Assembly: GCF_010500215.1 (NCBI RefSeq)
Contig: NZ_JAAGOY010000008.1
Coordinates: forward strand, 96,227 to 160,226
Direction: 5' to 3'
Length of the DNA stretch: 64,000 nucleotides
DNA from: Aliiroseovarius sp. PrR006
GTDB taxonomy: Bacteria; Pseudomonadota; Alphaproteobacteria; Rhodobacterales; Rhodobacteraceae
Below are positions 9,297-18,468 of the stretch, in pieces. Below the pieces are notes generated by a model. It saw only the letters and a list, made by a program, of their open reading frames with translations. It searched no databases and was not told the origin of the DNA. The position numbers and the translations under genes are program-made. How positions within the stretch are numbered: position 1 is the stretch's first letter; each line of letters begins with the position of its first letter.

Positions 9297-9322
9297 GGGC
9301 GGCCCATTGGGTCGCCCTTTTT
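9297..9322 (+). terminator. Rho-independent terminator after the RND operon
   Basis: GGGCGGCCC-ATT-GGGTCGCCC (one G-T pair) followed by TTTTTC. It closes the marR-adaptor-pump operon 31 bases after the pump stop. Confidence 0.8.
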
Positions 9323-9428
9323 CATCGACAGTGACCGCATAGAGCATGCTGAAATACCGCTGCGGGGCTTATATCTGTCCCGACAGCGCCGGCGATCTAC
9401 ACGTTGGGCGCCCCGCCGCTCGGCTGGC

Positions 9429-11336
9429 CTAGACCAATATGGCGTCCAGAACGTCCTGACCATATCCAAGACCCGTCAAATAATCCTCAACTTGCTGGGC
9501 ACTCTGGTAGTTGGCATACTGGATATTTCCGTCAGCATGCATCAGCGCCCGCAAGTAAGCCGTGCCGTCCACAGTCCTAAAATAAATCTCCTGAAAACCA
9601 TCACCATCGAAATCGAACGCATCCACAACGCGCAGGTTGTCGATGTTCAGGTCATTTTGAAAGCGGTGTTGACTGTCATGGTCCGAAAACCGGGCCACAG
9701 TGCCCGCCTCGACAAGCGGATCAATGTAGACACCTACAACTCGTGTATCGCCCCCCGAGCCATGATTGTTGAAATCAATAGCACCTTGCGCGTCTGGGCC
9801 AACCGTCGCCCAGCGCCCAATGTCGTGGTTGATAAAGATAAACTCTCCGTCCCCGTCGAACTGAATATCTGCTTCACCAATCAACTGCCAACTGCCACCC
9901 GCGCCCAAGTCGTTCCCGTCGAAATCTCGGATCTGTGACATATCAGTGGGGGCAGTGCCGCTAGTGGTCTGTGCGCGACCGGCGAATTTATCATCTGGGG
10001 TCAGCGGCACAACGAACCTTAATGAGGTGTCAGCGTCATTGAACGCCGTTTGGAAATCGACATGAGAAAAGTCGCCCTCCAGCGTGATCTCACCATCTGA
10101 AAGGCCATCGCCATTCTCGTCCAGCTGCAACGTCGTTTTCCCTTCCACGGCATCGTACACAACGCTGATTTCATCCGTGTCAATCTGGCTGGATTTAAAC
10201 ACGATGACATCTTCTGTGGTGAAATCGAGTATCGTGTCACCATGCAGCTCCGATAGCGTTCCAACGACCGTGTCAGCACCACCACCCAGCGAGATCCGAT
10301 CGGCCCCTGCGCCACCAGAAACAGTGTCACCGCCCCCCCCGCCATAGATTTCATCGGCTCCGCCTTGGCCTTCCAACAGGTCATCGCCATCATGCCCATA
10401 CAATATATCGGCACCCGCTCCGCCAATGATGTTGTTATTGCCCCGGTTGCCGCTCAGCGTGCTACCCGCATCACTTCCGATCAGGTTGATATCAGCGACG
10501 CCAAGCAACGTAGCCTGAGTTATCCCTGATACGATCGTCAGGTTCGCCGAAGCGAGCAAGTGACTCCCATCGACCACGTCAAGTTTGACATTTCCAGCTG
10601 TCAAATCAACATCAACAACCGCAGACAGGGCATTGTGCACAATCGACACCTGAGCAGAGGATGCGGCAGCGAGCGCCAGCGCATATCCCCCCGAGGCTGC
10701 GCTTGTTACAGAAGTCCCGCCAACGGTGAAAGTCGCGCCAGCCACACCTTCACCCGGTGCATAGAACAAATCGTCATCCGTATCATTGAATACAACACCG
10801 GTCACGAAGACCGAACTGCCAGATGTGGCGAAGTTCTCTGTAATCATCGAGGCATTGAAGGTAACGCCATTTGTATGGGTGAACTGACCTTCGATCTGCG
10901 CCAGACCAATCTCTCGGAAATATCCGTTCAGTGTGTTTTCCCGATGCCCTGCACTGAGAAATAGACCTTCATGCTGACGCTCGATAGCCGCTCTTAAGTC
11001 CAACGTCCCGGTTGTGCCACACCAGGAAATGTTCTCTCCCCAAGCCCATGCCCCTGTGAACGCATACCCAGCTGCTACCATGCGGTCGCCTGGCGTGCTT
11101 CCGCCTGCCCCGGTGTGACTGAACGTATCCGTTAGAAGCATCCAGTTGGAGTGGCCTTCCGCCGCCAGATCAAGAAGCTCATTTGCGGCCAGAACCTGCT
11201 TCTGGGTGCCATCAAGCGTCCCGGGAGAGAGACCTTCATTCAGATCGATACCATACCGCCCTGCCTCAGCAAGTGGGTCAAGGCGGGCTCTGTTGATCAA
11301 TTCCAGAAGATACTGTTCATAGTTATTCAGGGCCAA
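9429..11336 (-). CDS. Secreted CAP-domain protein with RTX calcium-binding repeats
   Basis: This is a 635-residue protein without an N-terminal signal peptide. Residues 1-170 form a CAP/SCP domain: ELINRARLDP, AAEGHSNWMLLTDTFSHTG, WAWGENISW and a His-Glu set typical of bacterial CAP proteins. Residues about 175-265 (VFNDTDDDLFYAPGEGVAG) look like an SdrD/Cna-B-type beta module. Residues about 285-360 hold nonapeptide RTX repeats (GGAGADILYGHDGDD, GGGGGDTVSGGAGAD) that bind calcium and mark type I secretion. The C-terminal 200 residues contain Asp/Gly-rich blade-like motifs (FDGNDLGAGG, DFDGDGFQEIYF). It stands alone; no type I ABC or adaptor gene is adjacent. The target of the CAP domain is unknown. 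Confidence 0.88.
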   Translation of the reverse strand: MALNNYEQYLLELINRARLDPLAEAGRYGIDLNEGLSPGTLDGTQKQVLAANELLDLAAEGHSNWMLLTDTFSHTGAGGSTPGDRMVAAGYAFTGAWAWGENISWCGTTGTLDLRAAIERQHEGLFLSAGHRENTLNGYFREIGLAQIEGQFTHTNGVTFNASMITENFATSGSSVFVTGVVFNDTDDDLFYAPGEGVAGATFTVGGTSVTSAASGGYALALAAASSAQVSIVHNALSAVVDVDLTAGNVKLDVVDGSHLLASANLTIVSGITQATLLGVADINLIGSDAGSTLSGNRGNNNIIGGAGADILYGHDGDDLLEGQGGADEIYGGGGGDTVSGGAGADRISLGGGADTVVGTLSELHGDTILDFTTEDVIVFKSSQIDTDEISVVYDAVEGKTTLQLDENGDGLSDGEITLEGDFSHVDFQTAFNDADTSLRFVVPLTPDDKFAGRAQTTSGTAPTDMSQIRDFDGNDLGAGGSWQLIGEADIQFDGDGEFIFINHDIGRWATVGPDAQGAIDFNNHGSGGDTRVVGVYIDPLVEAGTVARFSDHDSQHRFQNDLNIDNLRVVDAFDFDGDGFQEIYFRTVDGTAYLRALMHADGNIQYANYQSAQQVEDYLTGLGYGQDVLDAILV

Positions 11337-11775
11337 CTCAGTCTCCAGAGTGATTATCCGCTAGCGGGGCATCATGCGTAATCCAAAGCGCACCTTTCGC
11401 TCTTTGAAAGGTTGGCAGCACGGCGTTAATTTTGCCCTAAGATCTTGCCTGAGCTGATCGCTTACAGTGCGATTTATCGCGACGCCCTTTAAGTGCCGCA
11501 CATTCGCTGCGCATGTTTTCGCGAAATTCGCGTATGGCTGAGACCTCGCAACCAAAACGTGTGAAATGAGATAGCCTGAAGAACGCGTCATGAGCGCGAC
11601 TCACCCCAACAGCGCTAGCGGCATGTAGAAAATAGCCCCCAAACGCCCAAACATGACGGGTTGAATAAGTGGAAATTTATGTCGCAGAAATCTACTTTGT
11701 GGTGTAGACGTGCTATTGAGTGCCGTGATCCAATGATCAAACACATGGCGACCCACAAACTGGTACCGTTAATCT
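11337..11775. other. Divergent intergenic region, no gene seen
   Basis: This 439-base gap separates the CAP-RTX gene (minus) and the wza-like gene (plus). Short open frames on both strands have no recognisable domains or good ribosome sites. It must hold both promoters, and I could not place them with confidence. Confidence 0.5.
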
Positions 11776-12918
11776 ATGTTCCCATCCCAAAAACGTTTAG
11801 TTTTATGCGTTTCCCTTCTTCTATGCGGGTGTGCAGACCTGCCGCGACAGGGCCCAACTGCGGATGAGCTTCTTGCTCCGTCGCGTTCAAGCGCGGACAG
11901 TGCCGCCGTCAAAGGCTACGAGGTTGTTCGGGTGACTGAAACGATACTTGAGATCGAAGAGAACCATGCAAGCCCGTCCTTGCGCGCGGCATTCGGGCCA
12001 GATCGCAAAAACGCGTCGATGGGTATCGGCATCGGTGACACCGTTTCCTTAACCATCTGGGAAGCCGGGCCGGGCGGATTGTTTGCCACGTCAACGACCG
12101 CAGCCGATGGCGGAACCACAAGTGGCGGGCGAACCATGATTCCCGGGCAAGTGGTCGGGCAGGATGGGAAAATCACGGTTCCGTTTGCCGGGCGCATCCG
12201 GGCAAACGGGTTCACACCGGCACAACTTGAAGATCAGATCGTCCAGCAACTGACAGGCCGGGCGATCAATCCGCAGGTCGTGGTAAGTGTCAGCAATCGC
12301 GTTTCAGGATCGATCAACATCATCGGCAACAACGTGGCTTTGCCTAGGCTTCCATTGTCGCCAGCCGGTGACCGGATATTAGATGTCATCGCGCGCGCCA
12401 GAGCAGCAACATCGTCAGTAGAGAACACTGAAGTTCGCCTGACTCGTGGCGGTCGATCCTCGGCCATTCCGTTCACAAGGCTACTACAGGATCCCTCAGA
12501 AAATATTTACGTACAGGCAGGAGACAATGTCTTTCTGACTGAGAACCCAAACGAGCTGACAGTTTTGGGTGCAGCGGGTCGCAATACTGCAGTGAAATTT
12601 GGGGCCGAGGTGTTCTCTCTCGGGCAAGCAATCGCCAATGCTGGCGGCCTCTTGGATCACCAAGCAGACCCGTCTGGGATTTTTGTTTTTCGCATGGAAC
12701 CCCATGATGGGCGCAGAGATTCAAATCAGCGCGGGGGGCGCCCAACAATCTACCATGTGGACCTAACTACCGGCATGTCTATTTTTCAGGCCAACCGCTT
12801 TCAAATGCGAGACGGCGACGTCATATACGTGGCTACGGCGCAGGCCAACGCCTTGCAGAAGTTCATTGCTGTCCTAAGCGCCGCCAGGGGTGAAGTGTCA
12901 GCCATTGGCTCTCTTTAG
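11776..12918 (+). CDS. Polysaccharide export outer-membrane lipoprotein, Wza-like
   Basis: This 380-residue protein starts with a short lipoprotein signal, LVLCVSLLLCGCADL, with the lipid-modified cysteine near residue 21. The Poly_export (PES) domain follows at about 75-165, with IGIGDTVSLTIWEAGPGGLF and the segment KITVPFAGRIRANGFTPAQLEDQI. SLBB-like segments (GNVALPRLPL near 190; LTVLGAAGRNTAVKF near 260) follow. It should form the octameric outer-membrane channel for capsule export and work with the KpsE- and KpsMT-like proteins encoded downstream. It lacks the long tail of KpsD. It begins the plus-strand capsule genes. Confidence 0.92.
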   Translation: MFPSQKRLVLCVSLLLCGCADLPRQGPTADELLAPSRSSADSAAVKGYEVVRVTETILEIEENHASPSLRAAFGPDRKNASMGIGIGDTVSLTIWEAGPGGLFATSTTAADGGTTSGGRTMIPGQVVGQDGKITVPFAGRIRANGFTPAQLEDQIVQQLTGRAINPQVVVSVSNRVSGSINIIGNNVALPRLPLSPAGDRILDVIARARAATSSVENTEVRLTRGGRSSAIPFTRLLQDPSENIYVQAGDNVFLTENPNELTVLGAAGRNTAVKFGAEVFSLGQAIANAGGLLDHQADPSGIFVFRMEPHDGRRDSNQRGGRPTIYHVDLTTGMSIFQANRFQMRDGDVIYVATAQANALQKFIAVLSAARGEVSAIGSL

Positions 12919-12928
12919 GGATCGTAGT

Positions 12929-14164
12929 TTGAAGATTAAGTTCGATGTTACGCAGTTTCTGCTGCAGAATGGGTTTCAAACGCCCACCGGGATCAGTCGG
13001 GTTGAACTGGCCTATGTCAAACACCTCTTGGAACAAAAGGATTATGATGTCAGCTTTGTGACGTCATACCCCCCATTTCTAAACCGAATAGATCGGTCGA
13101 AGATTGAAGACTACGTCCATGCTACTGAGTTGTGTTGGGGGACCGAAGGCGACGCGAAGCAGAATGTGGCCCAAAGACGCCGCACCGCACTTTCAGCAAT
13201 ACGTAACGCAACCAGAAACGGGATTCTCCTCAAGGAACGTCTGTCGCAAATCTCGTCCGGTAGCACAGAGATTTACCTTTCTGTATCGGGTTGGCGCCTA
13301 CCGACACCGTGGGTAGCCAGTTGGCTCCTCAAGCGGCCCGAAACCAAACCCGTATTTCTGCTGCACGACATCATTCCCTTGTCGCACCCCGAATATGTTC
13401 GGAAAAAGTCGCGGCAAAAGTACAAGGTCTATTTGGAGCGCATTCTACGTAGCGGTGCGCTGATACTGGCGAATTCGGAGGATACAAAACAAGAGCTTCT
13501 AAAGCATTGTGTTTCAAAAGGCATCCTTGCTCCGCAGATTGAAACGCTTCCTTTGGGGGTCAGCCCAAGCGTAAGAAATAGACCTGTTTCCCCAGAGCCG
13601 ACGGCGCCGTACTTCATGGTTATCGGGACAGTTGAACCTCGGAAGAACCATCATTTGCTGATAGAGGCCTGGAAACGGATGCTGAAAGAGGCTGAAGGGA
13701 AGCAGGTCCCCAAGCTATTCATCGTTGGGAAACTTGGTTGGTCGGGATCAAAGATACTGAACGCTCTGGCCCAAGAAGATCTTCTGCAAGATCATGTCGT
13801 TCACATTACAGGCGCCAGCGACGAGACAATTGCGTTGATGCTTCAACGAGCCACCGGTGTTCTGTTCCCTTCTTTTGTTGAGGGGTACGGCCTGCCGCTG
13901 GTGGAGGCCTTGGGCAAACAGGTTCCTGTTATTTGCTCGGACTTGGCCGTTTTCCGCGAACTTGGAGGGGAGTATCCACGCTATGTCTCTCCTGATGACA
14001 TAGAGGGATGGATATCCGCCATTCAGGACCTCACCAATCAATCGCCGTCAGACAGAATGGCTGAAATCGAGCGGCTGGAGGGATTTTCCGCCTATCAATG
14101 GAAAGACCATTTCGCGCAACTGGACCGCCTTCTTCGCGCGCTCCCGGATAAGGCTTCTATCTGA
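12929..14164 (+). CDS. Glycosyltransferase family 4
   Basis: This GT-B glycosyltransferase has about 411 residues. I prefer the TTG start at 12929, which has AGGG eight bases upstream and gives the usual opening KIKFDVTQFL...GISRVELAY; an in-frame GTG at 12890 would overlap the wza-like gene by 29 bases. The C-terminal domain has FMVIGTVEPRKNHHLLIEAW near 240 and the donor-binding E-x7-E motif (PSFVEGYGLPLVEALG) near 320. It probably adds a sugar from a nucleotide donor, perhaps GDP-mannose made by the locus, to the growing capsule chain at the cytoplasmic face. Its 3' end overlaps the convergent kpsM-like gene by 8 bases. Confidence 0.9.
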   Translation: MKIKFDVTQFLLQNGFQTPTGISRVELAYVKHLLEQKDYDVSFVTSYPPFLNRIDRSKIEDYVHATELCWGTEGDAKQNVAQRRRTALSAIRNATRNGILLKERLSQISSGSTEIYLSVSGWRLPTPWVASWLLKRPETKPVFLLHDIIPLSHPEYVRKKSRQKYKVYLERILRSGALILANSEDTKQELLKHCVSKGILAPQIETLPLGVSPSVRNRPVSPEPTAPYFMVIGTVEPRKNHHLLIEAWKRMLKEAEGKQVPKLFIVGKLGWSGSKILNALAQEDLLQDHVVHITGASDETIALMLQRATGVLFPSFVEGYGLPLVEALGKQVPVICSDLAVFRELGGEYPRYVSPDDIEGWISAIQDLTNQSPSDRMAEIERLEGFSAYQWKDHFAQLDRLLRALPDKASI

Positions 14165-14984
14165 ACGACAAGCTCTCGCGCGAAGAAAGCATGCTCCAGA
14201 TGCCCAGAGTATTTACGACGATGCACCATATAATCACATAAGGTATCGAGTAGTGAGCGGTGATTTCCGATCCAAAGAATCCCTCTCGTATCATTTCATA
14301 CATATGTGGGAGCGGGATAAGCAGCGCCAGATGACGCAACTCGACCGAGAGCCAAGATACGAGATAAAAGCAGCCGGAAATCGGTAAGAGCAAATACTGG
14401 AAGGGCTGGATGAGGCTTGATACCGCTTCCGAACGCTCCGAGAGTCCCGCCGCCAAACATCCGAAGCTGAAGCCAAACCACGCCATCAACAACCACCCCA
14501 ACACAAGAGAAGCGGGGTTCGCAATTGGCGAGGCGAAGCCTGACGTAAGGACAAAGAAATACACGATCAAACTGGCTGCTGTAACACCCGCAAGCTCGGT
14601 CAAGGTGCGGGCGATGATGATGTCGAAAACTGATGTTTGTCGGTGGTAAAGAAGCCCAAAGTTATTGGACATTAAACGCGGATAGGAACTGACATGCCGC
14701 CAAAGCGTCAGAGGCATGTAGCCGCTAATGACGAACGTGATAATCGGCAAGCCATTCTTGCCGTCCGATTGCGACAGCCCCCAAATCAAGATCACTCCGG
14801 TTACCAGAGCGAGCGGCTCTAGGAGCAGCCAAAGAAAGCCAAGGTTCCCGCGCCCATAGCGGGAAACCACCTCGCGGATCATTAAGGCCGAGATAACAGC
14901 CTTCTGGATGCGCAAACGATCAAGCAAAAGCTCCCATGCTCGATGGCTATGGGTAGGAATGTTGTCAGAATTCCCTTTTTTCAT
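14157..14984 (-). CDS. Capsule polysaccharide ABC exporter permease, KpsM-like
   Basis: This is a 275-residue ABC-2 type membrane protein with about six helices. The N-terminal cytoplasmic stretch ALMIREVVSRYGRGNLGFLWLLLEPL is diagnostic for the KpsM/RfbA exporter family. Its ATPase partner is the KpsT-like protein encoded at 16383-17093. Together they export lipid-linked polysaccharide across the inner membrane to the KpsE/Wza conduit. It is the only export gene of the locus on the minus strand, converging on the glycosyltransferase. It therefore needs its own promoter in the 137-base gap before 15122. Confidence 0.9.
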   Translation of the reverse strand: MKKGNSDNIPTHSHRAWELLLDRLRIQKAVISALMIREVVSRYGRGNLGFLWLLLEPLALVTGVILIWGLSQSDGKNGLPIITFVISGYMPLTLWRHVSSYPRLMSNNFGLLYHRQTSVFDIIIARTLTELAGVTAASLIVYFFVLTSGFASPIANPASLVLGWLLMAWFGFSFGCLAAGLSERSEAVSSLIQPFQYLLLPISGCFYLVSWLSVELRHLALLIPLPHMYEMIREGFFGSEITAHYSIPYVIIWCIVVNTLGIWSMLSSRESLSFR

Positions 14985-15121
14985 AATCCCTTACCGATAG
15001 GTTTATGCCTGCAATCAGATCTCACGGGCAGTTTTGTTAGCACATTCTCAATTTGCGTGCATTGATACCGCAGAATAACTACTTTAAGTTTATAGCACGC
15101 TATACACCTAAGGAAAGCTAC

Positions 15122-16393
15122 ATGTACGCCGGCCACCCGCCTTTGAAGGAACAAACAAAGCTGCCGGGTGTTCACGAACCCAAAATCCTGTTGCTTGAGC
15201 CCCTTGAACCAACTGAGGATGGTGATGACGGATATCAGAACTATGGCGGGGTGAAACGCCTGCGCCGCTGGTCCGATTTGGACGGATGGCTAGGTTTCCT
15301 TCTGGTGGTGCTCGCACCCACGCTTTGTGCAGTATTCTATTTCTTTGCCATTGCCGCTGATCAGTACATTTCAAAAGCTGCGTTTGTAGTGAAGTATGCA
15401 GATCAGAAGTCATTCGGGAATATATCCTCGCTTTTAGACGGCCAAAGCTCGACATTGCCTGCGGCGACGGGCGCGGGGGGCGGATTTGGGAACAGCGATT
15501 CTCATATTGTGTCCGCCTATATCTCTTCCGTGTCAGGAATGGAGAAAGTGGACGAGGTGGTCGACCTCGAAGCAGTGTTCCGTCGGGAAGAAGCCGATTT
15601 CCTTGCCAAGCTTGATCCACTTGGAAATGCGAGCACAAGAATTGACCTTCACAAGTATTACCAAAGAATGACTGAAGTGGAGTTTGATCCGGCAACCACA
15701 ATTACCACCCTGCAGGCAACAGCGTTTCGCCCTGAAGATGCGGCAAAAATTCTGGAGGTACAAATCCAAGTCGCTGAGGAGTTAATTAACGGCATCAACG
15801 ACAGAATGACGCGCAGCGCAGTTGAGCTAAGTGAGCAGAGACTAAGCCAGGCCAAAGAGACTCTGACCGAGATCGAAGGACTGATGATCGCATTTCACGA
15901 GAGAGAGAACATGCTCAGCCCTGTGGAGGTCTCGACAGCGATCTCGGCAACGATTGCTGCTTTGATTGCAAAGCGCGCCAAAATTCGCGGCGAGTTAGAG
16001 TATCTTTTGCGCGTTACGCCAGAAAGCGAACACATTGAGTTGCTGCGATCACAACTGGCGACGATTGAGAGCCAGATTCAGCAAGAACGTGAAGAACTCG
16101 CGGGGCCGCAAGGTGAATTGACACCCGCAATCATGGAATTCGAAAGGCTAGCAGCGCGTCGTGAGATAGCTAACCAGATCTACATCGCCGCAGTCCAAAG
16201 CTTGGACGAAGCGAGGTTCACAGAGCTTGAGCAACGGGTGTTCATCGAACGGATCTACGATCCGGTTATGCCCGACTATGCCCAGAAACCACTCAGGGTT
16301 CTGTCGTCACTGGTGATAATCATAACATCCCTGTGCGTGTTCTCTCTTCTGCGTGTCTTCATTCGGGATTCGAGGATGCATCATGGCAGATGA
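15122..16393 (+). CDS. Capsule export inner-membrane protein, KpsE/PCP-3-like
   Basis: This is a 423-residue protein. The start ATG at 15122 follows CTAAGGAAAG. A Pro- and Glu-rich N-terminal cytoplasmic tail (1-60) leads into a membrane helix at about 70-92 (LGFLLVVLAPTLCAVFYFF), a periplasmic domain with long alpha-helical coiled-coil segments (about 235-355, rich in Glu, Gln and Leu) and a C-terminal helix near 395-412. This is the Wzz/KpsE polysaccharide co-polymerase plan without a kinase domain. It spans the periplasm to connect the KpsMT exporter with the outer-membrane channel. Its stop overlaps the kpsT-like start by 11 bases. Confidence 0.88.
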   Translation: MYAGHPPLKEQTKLPGVHEPKILLLEPLEPTEDGDDGYQNYGGVKRLRRWSDLDGWLGFLLVVLAPTLCAVFYFFAIAADQYISKAAFVVKYADQKSFGNISSLLDGQSSTLPAATGAGGGFGNSDSHIVSAYISSVSGMEKVDEVVDLEAVFRREEADFLAKLDPLGNASTRIDLHKYYQRMTEVEFDPATTITTLQATAFRPEDAAKILEVQIQVAEELINGINDRMTRSAVELSEQRLSQAKETLTEIEGLMIAFHERENMLSPVEVSTAISATIAALIAKRAKIRGELEYLLRVTPESEHIELLRSQLATIESQIQQEREELAGPQGELTPAIMEFERLAARREIANQIYIAAVQSLDEARFTELEQRVFIERIYDPVMPDYAQKPLRVLSSLVIIITSLCVFSLLRVFIRDSRMHHGR

Positions 16394-17093
16394 GGCAAAA
16401 ATGCAGTCACGGACCAAGCCCGCCCCTGAGCAAGCTGAGGCGCCCGAGATCCGCGTCCAAAACATTGTAAAGGAATTTCACACAGAGATAGGAACCCGGC
16501 GCGTATTGGACGACATATCCTTCACTGTTCAGAAAGGGGAAAGGATCGCCATTCTGGGCCGGAATGGTGCCGGGAAATCCACCCTGATCAGCATCCTGTG
16601 CGGGTTGCAAAAGCCCACCTCGGGCCAAATCACGCGTGGATTATCAATGTCCTGGCCGATAGCGATCGACGGTGCCGTCCAAGGCGAAATGACGGGGTAT
16701 GACTACGCGCGGTTTATTCTTCGAATCTACGGCGCCCCATTCGACGAAACTTTCGAGTACGTGCGAGAGTTCGCAGATATCGGGCAACAGATTTTCACCC
16801 CAATGAGGTATTACTCCACCGGCATGAGAGCCAGGCTGGCGTTTGCACTTTCGTTTGCGATTAACTTCGATTGCATCCTGATTGACGAAGTATTGGCGGT
16901 CGGTGACCAGAGTTTCCAAAAGCGTTGCAACGATATGCTTTTTGAAAAAAGGCAAGAGAGCGCGATGATCATTGCAATACATGATCCCGGCTTTGTGCGC
17001 GAGCATTGCACCTCGGCATTGGTACTAAAAGGGGGACGAGGTCGTGTATTTCAAGACGTTGATCTTGCTGCCAGAATTTATGAAACGCTGTAA
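16383..17093 (+). CDS. Capsule polysaccharide ABC exporter ATPase, KpsT-like
   Basis: This 236-residue ATP-binding protein has Walker A GRNGAGKST near 63, the degenerate signature YSTGMRARLAFALSFAI near 147, which is typical for KpsT/Wzt-type exporters, and Walker B CILIDEVLAVGD near 170. The ATG at 16383 overlaps the upstream KpsE-like gene, implying translational coupling. There is no C-terminal sugar-binding extension like that of Wzt O9a, so export probably does not depend on a terminal modification. It powers the KpsM-like permease encoded on the opposite strand at 14157-14984. Confidence 0.92.
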   Translation: MADEAKMQSRTKPAPEQAEAPEIRVQNIVKEFHTEIGTRRVLDDISFTVQKGERIAILGRNGAGKSTLISILCGLQKPTSGQITRGLSMSWPIAIDGAVQGEMTGYDYARFILRIYGAPFDETFEYVREFADIGQQIFTPMRYYSTGMRARLAFALSFAINFDCILIDEVLAVGDQSFQKRCNDMLFEKRQESAMIIAIHDPGFVREHCTSALVLKGGRGRVFQDVDLAARIYETL

Positions 17094-17131
17094 CCATTGT
17101 CTTTGGGTGCTTAAGTCTTAAGGGGCTATAG

Positions 17132-18253
17132 ATGGCAGTTACCTTTCCAGTCTTCCGGTTTGCCTACAGGAACTTGGGTGTTCTGATTGGGATCGTTTTC
17201 CCAGTCGCGATTTCGGCCATCTATTTCTTTGGGTTTTCAACCCCCCGGTATGTGTCCGAAGCTCAGTTTGTGGTTCGTCAATCCACCTCAAATCAACAGT
17301 TTAGTGGATTAAATTCCTTTCTCAGGTCGGCAGGGCTTAGCTCCAGTGCGGACAACTCCAGCATCGTTAAAGCTTATATAGCTTCCAGAGCTGCACTTGA
17401 GGATCTTGAGCAGCGCATCCCGGTCCGGGAACACTATCAGGAGTCTGGAGCGGACTTCCTTTCTATGTGGCCTTCCATTCTTTATGGCGAGTCCAACGAG
17501 GAGTTCTATCAGTACTTCCAGAACATGATCAGCATCACTGTGGACTCCTATACCGGGGTTCTGATCTTGCGAGTCGAGGCCTTCTCGCCAGAATTTGCGC
17601 AAGAACTTGCCACCAATCTTATTTCTCTGTCTGAAACGAAGATAAACGAGATCAATGAGCGCATTGTGGAAAGCGCACTGACGACCGCGCGCTCTGAACT
17701 CAAAAGAAGCGAAGAAGCGCTTTCTGACAGCCAGTTTGCCGTGGCTTTGTTCCAGCAAGGCGAACTGACACTGGACCCCACCCACAGCGTGTCTTTATTT
17801 GGTTCACTGCTGGCAGAATTGAACTCCGAACTTTCCAAGGTCGAAACTCAGATTCAGAACCTCAGGAAAGCTGCACCAAACAGCCCAAACCTTCCGTGGT
17901 TGTTGAACAGGTCCGAGGTGATCACCGACAGGATTGAGCAAATCAAATCCGAGTATTCAAGTGAAGAGACTGGGTACACAGAGAGCATTTCTGAATTCGA
18001 GCGCCTAGAACTACAGCATGAACTCGCTCTCAAGCGGCTCGCCGTTGTTGTAGCGTCATATTCGGCGGCACTTTCGGAAGCGCAAAGACAAAAGGTATTC
18101 CTAGAGCACTTCGTTTCACCAAACCTGCCGGACAAGTCAACAGAACCTAAGCGGCTTACGATTACCCTAACTGTTCTGGGTTGGGCGAGCTTGCTGTACT
18201 TGGTTGCTTGGCTGATGATTTCCGGCCTTCGCGAACACTCTGTGAGAGAGTGA
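17132..18253 (+). CDS. Second KpsE-like capsule export protein
   Basis: This 373-residue protein has the same plan as the one at 15122: a short cytoplasmic N-terminus, a helix at about 14-36 (VLIGIVFPVAISAIYFFGF), then STPRYVSEAQFVVRQ, the standard beta-alpha-beta entry of the Wzz/KpsE family. A long coiled coil spans about 165-300 and a second helix lies near 345-365. The closing short basic tail fits KpsE. A ribosome site AAGGGGC precedes the ATG. Two KpsE-like genes in one cluster are unusual. They may form a mixed oligomer or serve different export steps. Confidence 0.88.
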   Translation: MAVTFPVFRFAYRNLGVLIGIVFPVAISAIYFFGFSTPRYVSEAQFVVRQSTSNQQFSGLNSFLRSAGLSSSADNSSIVKAYIASRAALEDLEQRIPVREHYQESGADFLSMWPSILYGESNEEFYQYFQNMISITVDSYTGVLILRVEAFSPEFAQELATNLISLSETKINEINERIVESALTTARSELKRSEEALSDSQFAVALFQQGELTLDPTHSVSLFGSLLAELNSELSKVETQIQNLRKAAPNSPNLPWLLNRSEVITDRIEQIKSEYSSEETGYTESISEFERLELQHELALKRLAVVVASYSAALSEAQRQKVFLEHFVSPNLPDKSTEPKRLTITLTVLGWASLLYLVAWLMISGLREHSVRE

Positions 18254-18288
18254 AAACGACCAGCTAGCCTCCTCGCTCAAATCATATC

Positions 18289-18304
18289 TGCCGGCTAGCC
18301 GGCA
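18289..18304. terminator. Perfect palindrome after the capsule export operon
   Basis: TGCCGGCTAGCCGGCA followed by TTTCCC, 36 bases after the second kpsE-like stop. It is a likely hairpin terminator or transcript end, though the T-run is short. Confidence 0.45.
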
Positions 18305-18468
18305 TTTCCCAGCATTGCTCAATCCTTTTTTAACGACAGTACTCTACGTGTTTGATTAGGCGGCGAATAATTTGTGAATTACGGCTTGGAAGCGCACCAC
18401 CATACGTGTACTCATGATTGTATAGTCGATATCTTTATCTCCACAAAAGAGAGTGTGGCGTATCTATC

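Noticed and set aside
10280..10480. Tandem DNA repeat
   Set aside because: The regularity reflects the Gly-Asp nonapeptides of the RTX protein and not an independent DNA repeat.
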